A stretch of DNA of 5,185 bases from SAR202 cluster bacterium (GTDB taxonomy: Bacteria > Chloroflexota > Dehalococcoidia > UBA3495). A model generated the notes under the pieces. That model worked only from the letters and a program-made list of their open reading frames with translations. It had not been told where the DNA came from and made no database searches. Shown here piece by piece: positions 1-5,185 of the stretch. Made by a program: the position numbers and the translations under genes. Numbering within the stretch: the stretch's first letter is position 1; each line of letters begins with the position of its first letter. The stretch covers positions 1 through 5,185 of the forward strand of contig VFHG01000013.1 of NCBI GenBank assembly GCA_009392075.1, in the 5' to 3' direction.

Positions 1-621
1 GCCGGTACTGTTCCGGCGTTGTTCGCGTACCTCAAAATCGTAACGCCAGCCGAATTTGCCGTTGGGCAGTTGCTTGGTGGCGTAGGTCAGGCGGCGCCGG
101 AGGACCGGCTCGGAACAGAAACGGTTCTGCTTGCTCTGGTAGGCATAAACGTCTTCAAAGGTGTCGAATTCCTCAGGAACGTCGATCATCTCCTGTGTGA
201 TGCGGCCCGAGCCCTTGGGATCCAGGTCAGGGCCGATGTCGATGATGACCAATTGTTGAATTTTTCTGGCGTTTTTGCCGGCGAAGGCCATGCTGTTGCG
301 GCCGCCCATGGAGTGGCCGATCATGATGAATGAGTCCAACCCAACTGCCTGACAGAAGCCTTCCAGGTCAGCGACGAATGACTCGCTGGAGTAATCACCG
401 CCCGGAGCCCAATCACTTTCGCCCCTTCCTCTTTGATCCAACGCGATTACATGGTAGTCCTGACATAAATCGGCGGAAACGTCGTCCCATGAGTGGCTAT
501 GCCCCCGGAGGCCATGAAGCAGCAAAACTTTAGGCTTGCCTTCAGTGCCCCAATCCAAATAATGCAGGTTTATGCCGTTGACGTTGACTGTCTTATCTTT
601 TGGTTGCACTGAAGTGGCCAT
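1..621 (-). CDS. Alpha/beta hydrolase, partial (C-terminus beyond left edge)
   Basis: 207 codons are visible, from the ATG at 619-621 to the window edge with no stop, so the C-terminal part is missing. The translation is a classic alpha/beta-hydrolase N-terminus. A beta strand ends in the oxyanion-hole motif LLLHG (residues 33-37). The strand and turn LDQRGRGES follow at 61-69, then the nucleophile elbow IGHSMGG at 101-107 with Ser104 as catalytic nucleophile, then the strand VIIDIGPD at 125-132. The catalytic His, and probably the acid, should lie outside the window. There is no signal peptide, so it is probably cytoplasmic. The family covers esterases, lactonases, C-C bond hydrolases, dehalogenases and epoxide hydrolases; the substrate cannot be assigned. 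The start is supported by a GAGGAG ribosome site five bases upstream. The gene is divergent from the dehydrogenase that begins at 867, which may mean shared regulation. Family assignment is firm; the exact function is unknown. Confidence 0.93.
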   Translation of the reverse strand, partial: MATSVQPKDKTVNVNGINLHYLDWGTEGKPKVLLLHGLRGHSHSWDDVSADLCQDYHVIALDQRGRGESDWAPGGDYSSESFVADLEGFCQAVGLDSFIMIGHSMGGRNSMAFAGKNARKIQQLVIIDIGPDLDPKGSGRITQEMIDVPEEFDTFEDVYAYQSKQNRFCSEPVLRRRLTYATKQLPNGKFGWRYDFEVREQRRNSTG

Positions 622-626
622 ATCGT

Positions 627-632
627 CTCCTC
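627..632 (-). promoter_or_regulatory. Ribosome binding site of the alpha/beta hydrolase
   Basis: On the minus strand GAGGAG lies five bases before the ATG at 619-621. It fixes the start of the hydrolase. It is the only strong Shine-Dalgarno sequence before any start codon visible in the window. Confidence 0.75.
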
Positions 633-750
633 TAGGCGCGCCGAATTGCGCACCAGTTTAGCATACGGAATGGGCGTAAGACTCGGTTGATGCCGCAGGC
701 CAAAGAGGCATAAATCAACTGGGCCGAAATTGAAGGCGATTTAGACGGTA

Positions 751-778
751 TTGTTTCCATCTTGTACGAATGTATACT
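751..778 (+). promoter_or_regulatory. Candidate sigma70-type promoter for the dehydrogenase (weak)
   Basis: A good -10 hexamer TATACT (773-778) follows a poor -35 TTGTTT (751-756) with a 16-base spacer. Transcription would start near 785 and leave a leader of about 80 bases before the ATG at 867. A short dyad, CTGCA (777-781) and TGCAG (789-793), overlaps the predicted start point and could be an operator, though five-base arms are common by chance. The rest of the 622-866 intergenic stretch shows no other convincing site; I could not identify a clear promoter for the divergent hydrolase. Confidence 0.3.
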
Positions 779-866
779 GCACCTAAGTTGCAGGATTCCC
801 AGATCTTCGGCCGGATTCACCCGACCCACGAACTGATTTCAAGTTTACCCGCCTGCTTAACGAACC

Positions 867-1829
867 ATGAAAGCTATCCAAGTTACCGGTCCACACCAAC
901 TGGTTTTGTCCGAAATCCCAATCCCTGAGCCGTCCGACGGCGAAGTGTTGGTCAAGCTGACAGCATTGTCGGTTTGCGGCACCGACATGATGGCCTACCG
1001 CCATCCCCAGCCAGAAGAGTATTATCCCCTGGGAACAGGCACTCCCTGCCATGAATGCGCCGGCACCATCATCAAAAGTAAGTTGCCGGACTGGCCCGAG
1101 GGACGGCGGGTGATCTATTTACCCGCGCTGAACCTGAACGGCGGCGCTGAATATGTGGTGGCCCAGCCGGAGACCTTGGTTGCCCTGCCTGATGATGGCG
1201 ACATGGGAGATTGGCTCATGTGCCAGCCTTGGGGCACCGTGCTGTACGCCCTGGAGCAGGTTGGACCCGTTGCCGGAAAGAACGTGGCGGTCTTGGGTCA
1301 GGGTTGCATTGGTCTTCTCTTCACGATGACCCTGAAGCGGTTGGGCGCCCGGAAAGTCATAGCCATCGACCCCAATCAACATCGCTTGGCAATGTCACGA
1401 AAATTAGGGGCGGACTTGGCCATCAATACCAGCCGAGTGGCGCCGATTAAAGTGGTCCAAGAGGTGTTTGGCAACCAGGGGGCCGACATGGTCGTGGAGG
1501 CAAGCGGAGATTCCCGGGCGCTGGACCAGTGCGTAGCCATGGCCAGGATGTACGGCACTTTGGTGCTCTTCGGAATACCGGAGGAAAAAGAAGTGACTTT
1601 CGATTACCTCGCAGCCATCTCCAAGCAACTGAGAATGGTCGGCACAGTCAGCGCCACCTGTGAGGCCCCGGCAAGGCCCATCCAAGAGGCAGTGAACCGG
1701 CGGGCCAAGGGCGAGGTCGACCTTTCGTGGCTGATCACCCACCGCTTCGGATTCAACGAAGCGCCGACGGGCTACGAGCTTTACGCAAGCAGAGATGACG
1801 GGCTGATAAAAGTGATACTGGAGACCTGA
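867..1829 (+). CDS. Zinc-type medium-chain dehydrogenase/reductase (alcohol dehydrogenase-like)
   Basis: This complete 320-residue protein of the MDR superfamily should oxidise or reduce an alcohol/carbonyl pair with NAD(H). The N-terminal GroES-like catalytic domain carries the zinc motif SVCGTD (Cys37, Asp40) and CHECAG (His62, Glu63), and the strand GGAEYVV at 92-98. The Rossmann domain follows, with GQGCIG at 144-149 and Asp168 at the end of the next strand (VIAIDPN), which favours NAD over NADP. It is about 25 residues shorter than typical zinc MDRs. The gap falls where the structural-zinc lobe with its four cysteines normally sits, between Arg81 and Gly92; no such cysteines are present. 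The usual third catalytic ligand, Glu in an EPL-type motif, aligns with Gln120 in CQPWG, next to Cys119. The start is the first possible one, because an in-frame TAA lies at 858-860; no Shine-Dalgarno is visible. The substrate is unknown; sugar-alcohol or threonine-dehydrogenase-like roles cannot be excluded. Confidence 0.93.
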   Translation: MKAIQVTGPHQLVLSEIPIPEPSDGEVLVKLTALSVCGTDMMAYRHPQPEEYYPLGTGTPCHECAGTIIKSKLPDWPEGRRVIYLPALNLNGGAEYVVAQPETLVALPDDGDMGDWLMCQPWGTVLYALEQVGPVAGKNVAVLGQGCIGLLFTMTLKRLGARKVIAIDPNQHRLAMSRKLGADLAINTSRVAPIKVVQEVFGNQGADMVVEASGDSRALDQCVAMARMYGTLVLFGIPEEKEVTFDYLAAISKQLRMVGTVSATCEAPARPIQEAVNRRAKGEVDLSWLITHRFGFNEAPTGYELYASRDDGLIKVILET

Positions 1830-1955
1830 TATACCCGACAGGGATGAAGCTCTCGAAGGGAGCAGCGCGCCAATAACAAAAGGGCACGACGTCAGAGTAT
1901 CGGGCCCTCCTGTTTCGATGAACCCGGTTGCAGAGCGAGATGGAATTAGGTCTAT

Positions 1956-1977
1956 AGGAGTCCAAATTCGGACTCTT
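1956..1977. other. Small hairpin in the convergent intergenic gap
   Basis: GAGTCC (1958-1963) and GGACTC (1970-1975) form a perfect six-base inverted repeat around a six-base loop. In RNA the stem can extend by a G-U and an A-U pair to 1956 and 1977. No T-run follows on either strand, so it is not a canonical intrinsic terminator. Its place between the dehydrogenase end (1829) and the convergent methyltransferase end (2085) would still suit an RNA 3'-end structure for either transcript. Chance is a reasonable alternative. Confidence 0.35.
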
Positions 1978-2085
1978 CGCTGATGAACCCCTGCCTGGTG
2001 GCGGACCCTACCGTAGGTCGGTTGCGAAGCGAGCCGTTCTCCCTGCTGATGTAACCCTGGTCGGTGGCGAACGCTACCTTTGGGC
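1969..2085. repeat. Imperfect tandem repeat, period about 66 bases
   Basis: The segment 1979-2019 aligns without gaps to 2045-2085 with 31 of 41 identical bases by hand count. Both copies begin GCTGATG and share GGTGGCG and CTACC. Weaker similarity extends about ten bases upstream of each copy. A possible third, more decayed unit starts at 1917, where GATGAACCC recurs 65 bases before the copy at 1982. A second word, GGTTGC-(AG/GA)-AGCGAG, occurs at 1926 and 2020. The period equals 22 codons, but the plus-strand frame is open only from 1958 to a TGA at 2093, and no start or known domain is seen. It is probably a degenerate intergenic repeat; the last unit touches the stop codon of the methyltransferase gene. 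Confidence 0.5.
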
Positions 2086-2813
2086 TAACGCCTGATTATC
2101 AGCAAAGAGAAGTAGTCTAGGTCCTCGGCTTCTAATTTTGAGATATCTTCCACCACGTTTTCCCGTGACGTGCTTGCCTGGCGAACGTAGGTGGCCTTGC
2201 CGGTGAGACCCAGGTTTTCCAGATTCGCCAATGCCTGCAGTAGGTCACGGTCCACTTCCATCAGCACGGTGGTGTCGGAGTTGGTGATTGCCTCACGCAG
2301 GTCGTCGATGCCGTAAACCTTGGGTAGAATCGTCAGCCGCTGCCCGTGGGTGACCAGGGGAATGCCGGAGCTGGCCGCCGCCGCCATCACTGATGAGACG
2401 CCGGGAATGACCTCAAATTCTAGGTCTGGGACCACCGATTTGACGCTTCCGAGCACCTGGAAGAATTCACTGTAGAGCATGGGGTCACCTTCAGTGATGA
2501 AAGCTACATCTTTGCCCTGACTCAAGTGCCCGGCGATCTCTGCGGCCGCATCGGTCCACGTCTGCGGGCCGACGGGGGTTTCATCATCTGACGGGATCGT
2601 TATGGCCAGAAACGCGGGTTTCGCCGCCTCAAGCACACCCCGGACCACGCTGAGAGCGTAGCTCTCTTTGCCGTCGTCCAATTGGGTGAAGGAGATAACC
2701 GCCACCTTCTGCAGCGTCTTCTGCGCCTTGATGGTCAATAGTTCCGGGTCGCCGGGGCCAACCCCTACACCGTAGAAGCTTCCTGTTCCGTTATTTTCGC
2801 CGCTGATTGTCAT
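2085..2813 (-). CDS. cobI: Precorrin-2 C20-methyltransferase (cobalamin biosynthesis)
   Basis: This 242-residue tetrapyrrole methylase matches the usual family length. It transfers a methyl group from S-adenosylmethionine to C20 of precorrin-2 (CobI, aerobic route) or of the cobalt-chelated form (CbiL, anaerobic route), giving the trimethylated corrin precursor in the cytoplasm. Family hallmarks appear in order: the SAM-binding N-terminal loop YGVGVGPGDPELLTIKA at 14-30, TEGDPMLYSEF at 107-117, EVIPGVSS at 134-141, and the closing strand YFSLLIIRR at 234-242. Where relatives usually have LMK, this protein reads LME at 184-186. The ATG at 2811-2813 leaves a 13-residue tail before the first strand, which is acceptable; the upstream bases have no clear Shine-Dalgarno. 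It lies 59 bases after the nuclease gene, probably on the same transcript. No other corrin gene is in the window, so the aerobic/anaerobic choice cannot be made; cbiL is the alternative symbol. Confidence 0.93.
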   Translation of the reverse strand: MTISGENNGTGSFYGVGVGPGDPELLTIKAQKTLQKVAVISFTQLDDGKESYALSVVRGVLEAAKPAFLAITIPSDDETPVGPQTWTDAAAEIAGHLSQGKDVAFITEGDPMLYSEFFQVLGSVKSVVPDLEFEVIPGVSSVMAAAASSGIPLVTHGQRLTILPKVYGIDDLREAITNSDTTVLMEVDRDLLQALANLENLGLTGKATYVRQASTSRENVVEDISKLEAEDLDYFSLLIIRR

Positions 2814-2828
2814 TTATTCGTAACTCAA

Positions 2829-2846
2829 CACTGCGTTGCCGCAGTG
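2829..2846. other. Hairpin between nuclease and methyltransferase genes
   Basis: CACTGCG (2829-2835) and CGCAGTG (2840-2846) form a perfect seven-base stem with a four-base loop. It lies in the 59-base gap, 15 bases upstream of the cobI ATG on the minus strand. No T-run follows on the minus strand, so read-through into cobI is expected. It could stabilise or set a processing point in a joint mRNA, or limit translation initiation. Function is inferred only from position. Confidence 0.45.
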
Positions 2847-2872
2847 GCTATGCGATGTATAGACCGGACGGG

Positions 2873-4327
2873 TCACCGTTCTTGGGCCATAACCCAATCG
2901 TAGATATGCATGGTAGCAAAACAATCATCCTCGTTGTAGACGATGATCTTCTCTTTGGAGACATCGTCCGTGCCGCCCGACTCGATATATCTCAAGTAGA
3001 GGCCCATGGAACCCACACCGGACACGTCGTCCTGTTGCCACTTGAACCCCAGACTCTTTGCGATTGCCTTAAGCCCTTCCCCATAGGCAGGGAAAGCGTA
3101 CCCCTTGGTGGCCCAAGGAGACAGGTCTTCCAGGCGGTCTAGGACGACTGCCGCCAGTTCCAAGTCAACGCCGTACCGCTCGACCATCTTCGTAAGATGG
3201 TTTTTTTCATAGTGGTGCCAGTGATAGAAGACCGGGTCTTCCAGGGAATTCGCCCACTCCAAGAAATGCGTCAGGTTCTCATCTTCTTGCTCAAAGGTCT
3301 CGGCGAAGAATGCGGTGTATTGCGCTTCCTGGCCCGGCGTTCGAAAAACCGCTCCAATCAGGTAGTTGACCAATTCAAGGCCGTCGTTCTCATCAAACTC
3401 TTGAGCGCCTTCAAAGTCGAAGAACACCTCGGTCTTGCCATGGCGGAGTTCTTCAAGTTCTTCCGATCTCAGTGGCTTCATTCCCTGTAGCGCTTGGGCC
3501 GAGACCATCATCTTCGTCGCGGAGGCAGAACCGACCCGCTTAACGCTGACCAGCTCGGTTTCATTAGCGGCGGCGATGCTCTCTAGGGTCGCGTAGCCGG
3601 CAGCCACCAGGTTCGTGCGCACCGAAGAGCCGACGCCTGTGATCAGAGACACGTCGTTGGCTTCGATCGCCCGGCTGTCCACGTAAGAAATCCACGGCCA
3701 CCTGGCGACTCCGTAACAGAACTCAATCGACTTCCCCGCCATGATCTCTCTGACTTCTGCCAGTACCTCATCCAGCCGATGGTCGACGTCGGACATCATC
3801 ACTTCAATGATCTCGGTATCGCCGTTGATCATCTGGAACTCCGGGGGTTGGTAGCCCTGAACAATTCCCAGTAACCGGTTGTAGAGCGCGCCTTGCAGTA
3901 TCTGAAACTCCCTCAGTCGGCGAGACGACTTGATCTCGATTACCCGGTAGCTGTAATCGCCAAAAACTGACGGGACGCCGTCGACACGTTCCAGCACATC
4001 CGGCCGGCCGGTTAGACCGTCGGGCCAGCAGACCAAGGGCATGTCCATGATGGCCGTTGCGCCCGGGAACATAATCTCAAGGGATTTTCGGAAGACCTCT
4101 TGGACTCCGCCGGTAAAGAACCGTTCGTTGACCCGGTCTTGGTGGTTATTCCCGATGTCGAAGATGTGCTGCATCTGGGCGTTCATCGGGTCTCTCGCGT
4201 CGGCCGGAGCATGCAGTGTGCACCAGAAAGCCGCAGGTGATTCGAGGTAACGCTCGACCCAACCTGCCCTAACGGCCCCTTCTCTGGAGCCGTCTGTGAA
4301 CCGGCGATAGATTTCTTCGACGTTCAT
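2873..4327 (-). CDS. TM0106-family RecB-like nuclease (PD-(D/E)XK plus RNase H-like domain)
   Basis: This 484-residue protein has two nuclease modules joined by helix-hairpin-helix segments, the layout of the TM0106 family of putative nucleases. The Cas4/RecB-like PD-(D/E)XK core shows GRPD (Asp110), EIKSS (Glu131, Lys133) and the RecB-type QxxxY motif (Gln145, Tyr149). HhH-like segments follow around ITGVGSS (229-235) and VKRVGSA (262-268), suited to non-specific DNA contact. The C-terminal YprB/RNase_H_2-like exonuclease domain has FDFEG (Asp304, Glu306), YHWHHYE (368-374) and YNEDDC (464-469). All expected catalytic acids seem intact. The only cysteines are 36, 100, 204 and 469, so the Cys-rich, probably iron-sulphur motif I associate with this family before the first HhH is reduced to Cys204. 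The ATG at 4325-4327 is the first standard start after an in-frame stop at 4382-4384; no Shine-Dalgarno is visible. It sits 62 bases after leuS. Its biological role and substrate are not established; DNA repair or RNA processing are both possible. Confidence 0.88.
   Translation of the reverse strand: MNVEEIYRRFTDGSREGAVRAGWVERYLESPAAFWCTLHAPADARDPMNAQMQHIFDIGNNHQDRVNERFFTGGVQEVFRKSLEIMFPGATAIMDMPLVCWPDGLTGRPDVLERVDGVPSVFGDYSYRVIEIKSSRRLREFQILQGALYNRLLGIVQGYQPPEFQMINGDTEIIEVMMSDVDHRLDEVLAEVREIMAGKSIEFCYGVARWPWISYVDSRAIEANDVSLITGVGSSVRTNLVAAGYATLESIAAANETELVSVKRVGSASATKMMVSAQALQGMKPLRSEELEELRHGKTEVFFDFEGAQEFDENDGLELVNYLIGAVFRTPGQEAQYTAFFAETFEQEDENLTHFLEWANSLEDPVFYHWHHYEKNHLTKMVERYGVDLELAAVVLDRLEDLSPWATKGYAFPAYGEGLKAIAKSLGFKWQQDDVSGVGSMGLYLRYIESGGTDDVSKEKIIVYNEDDCFATMHIYDWVMAQER
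3183..3207 (+). terminator. Intrinsic-terminator-like hairpin, antisense inside the nuclease gene
   Basis: On the plus strand ACCATCTT (3183-3190) pairs with AAGATGGT (3194-3201) around a three-base loop, and the following T-run (seven T's, 3201-3207) completes the shape of a rho-independent terminator. The stem is only half GC, so it would be of modest strength. It lies antisense to codons near residue 380 of the nuclease gene, and no plus-strand gene is known just upstream. It could stop antisense transcription entering from the dehydrogenase side, or be a by-product of the coded peptide. Confidence 0.35.
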
Positions 4328-4332
4328 GAACG
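4321..4332. other. 12-base perfect palindrome over the nuclease start codon
   Basis: CGTTCATGAACG reads the same on both strands and contains the minus-strand ATG at 4325-4327. It could bind a dimeric regulator or form a tiny RNA structure over the start, but an isolated 12-base palindrome may be chance. No second copy was noticed in the window. Confidence 0.3.
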
Positions 4333-4389
4333 CACCGGCCAGTAATGATTCAGGAGCTGCTAGGGCGGAACACGGAATAGATCAGGGCC

Positions 4390-5185
4390 TTAGTTGACCA
4401 CCACGTTGACCAACCGGCCAGGAACGTAGACCGTCTTGGCCACCGACTTGCCTTCCACCTGGCTCTGCACCCGTGGGCTGGCCAGGGCCAGCGCTTGGGC
4501 CTCAGCTTCGTTGATACCCACGGCTACTTCGATCTTGTCCCGCACCTTGCCGTTGACCTGCACAATCAACGTGATCACGTCTTCGGCCGCCAGGCCATCG
4601 TCCCAAGTGGGGAAGTCCTGTTGGTGGATGCTATATGGATGGCCGTTCATCTCCCAGAGTTCCTCGGTCATGTGCGGGGCCATTGGGGCCAGCAGAAGCA
4701 GCAATGTTCGGGTGCATGCCCGCCACGTTTTGGCGTCGATGCTAACATCCGCCCACACACGGTTCAGGTGATTGGTCAGCTCCATCAGAGAGGCTATGGC
4801 CGTGTTGAACTTGAATTTATCCAGGTCGTTGTGGCACTTGCGAATCGTCTGATTCAGCAGGCGTATGGTATCTCGCACAATATCTGCATTCACCGATGCC
4901 GTGCCCAGTTTATTTGCATCGCGGACAGCGATGTCCCAGACGCGGTTCAGCCAACGGGCGGTCCCGTTGATACCCACATCACTCCAGGGACCACCCTGGT
5001 CCCACGGACCGATGAACATCAGGAAACAACGCACCGCATCGGCCCCGAGCGTGCCAACGAAGTCGTCGGGATTGACCACGTTGCCCCGGCTCTTGCTCAT
5101 CTTCTCGTGGTCTCCACCCAGGATGACGCCCTGGTTAAAGAGCCTCAAAAACGGCTCGTCAAATTCCACCAGGCCCATATCGAAC
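4390..5185 (-). CDS. leuS: Leucyl-tRNA synthetase, C-terminal part (5' end beyond right edge)
   Basis: The reading frame is open to the right edge, so the internal ATG at 5176-5178 is not the start; about 264 codons of a gene normally near 800 or more are visible. The enzyme charges tRNA-Leu with leucine in the cytoplasm, a class I synthetase reaction. Visible parts in order are the end of the catalytic core with the signature KMSKS (5089-5103, flanked by GGDHE and RGNVVNPDD), the stem-contact region GADAVRCFLMF, the helical anticodon-binding domain (WLNRVWDI to MAPHMTEELW), and the small C-terminal domain with IVQVNGKVRDK ending in VYVPGRLVNVVV. The TAA stop is at 4390-4392. The nuclease gene follows after 62 bases with no evident terminator between them, so co-transcription is plausible. 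No sign of damage; the assignment is firm. Confidence 0.96.
   Translation of the reverse strand, partial: FDMGLVEFDEPFLRLFNQGVILGGDHEKMSKSRGNVVNPDDFVGTLGADAVRCFLMFIGPWDQGGPWSDVGINGTARWLNRVWDIAVRDANKLGTASVNADIVRDTIRLLNQTIRKCHNDLDKFKFNTAIASLMELTNHLNRVWADVSIDAKTWRACTRTLLLLLAPMAPHMTEELWEMNGHPYSIHQQDFPTWDDGLAAEDVITLIVQVNGKVRDKIEVAVGINEAEAQALALASPRVQSQVEGKSVAKTVYVPGRLVNVVVN

Noticed and set aside
632..829. A 65-codon minus-strand open frame just upstream of the hydrolase, its stop next to the hydrolase ribosome site.
   Set aside because: It matches no family I know, has no evident ribosome site of its own, and lies in a normal-sized intergenic region. A leader peptide is possible but unsupported.
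1819..1829. GGAGACCTG at the dehydrogenase stop, identical to the core of the cobalamin-riboswitch B12 box.
   Set aside because: It is simply the codons for Leu-Glu-Thr and the stop, points away from cobI (opposite strand), and has none of the other riboswitch elements around it.
1881..1914. Possible terminator from AGGGC (1881) and GCCCT (1904) with AACA/TGTT outside.
   Set aside because: The loop is 18 bases, the stem is broken by an internal loop and no T-run follows; too weak to annotate.
1830..2084. CRISPR array suggested by the repeats in the gap.
   Set aside because: Units are only about 75 percent alike, there are just two or three, the similarity runs through what would be spacers, and no cas gene is near. 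The Cas4-like domain nearby belongs to the TM0106 family.
2814..2872. Possible cobalamin riboswitch before cobI (the minus strand reads GCCACTG there).
   Set aside because: The 59-base gap is far too short for the roughly 200-base riboswitch and no B12 box is present; the bases belong to a simple hairpin.
4436..4771. Plus-strand open frames opposite leuS, and likewise opposite the nuclease and hydrolase genes (for example 3197-3490 and 19-333).
   Set aside because: They are shadows of well-supported genes on the other strand, with no recognisable domains.

Overview
The window is bacterial chromosomal DNA with tightly packed protein genes. It holds no RNA gene, insertion sequence or CRISPR array that I can see. 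Five protein-coding genes are supported, two of them cut by the window edges. Base composition is moderately GC-rich. Only one of the four visible start codons has a clear Shine-Dalgarno sequence. The mix (a TM0106-type RecB-like nuclease, a cobalamin-pathway methyltransferase, an MDR dehydrogenase and an alpha/beta hydrolase) would suit an environmental bacterium such as a Chloroflexota/SAR202-like lineage, but that placement is a guess; nothing here is diagnostic.

Left part (1-1829): a divergent pair. On the minus strand is the N-terminal two thirds of an alpha/beta hydrolase, which runs off the left edge. On the plus strand is a complete 320-residue zinc-type medium-chain dehydrogenase/reductase. 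They share a 245-base upstream region with one weak candidate promoter for the dehydrogenase. Such pairs often belong to catabolism of small carbonyl, ester or alcohol compounds, but the substrates cannot be read from the sequence.

Middle gap (1830-2084): the dehydrogenase and the next gene converge on a 255-base non-coding stretch. It holds imperfect tandem repeats with a period of about 66 bases and a small hairpin, but no clear intrinsic terminator.

Right part (2085-5185): three minus-strand genes in a row, transcribed in the order leuS (3' part only), a TM0106-family nuclease, then precorrin-2 C20-methyltransferase (cobI/cbiL). The gaps are 62 and 59 bases, so co-transcription is plausible. 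The three genes serve unrelated functions: translation, nucleic-acid processing and vitamin B12 synthesis.

I found no convincing new multi-gene system. The points most worth a second look are in the nuclease: the cysteine cluster I expect from the family appears to be missing, and its gene carries an A-AAA-AAC heptamer directly abutting an 8-bp hairpin that looks like an intrinsic terminator on the opposite strand. The dehydrogenase has an unusual zinc-ligand set, and the 66-base repeats in the convergent gap are also of interest.
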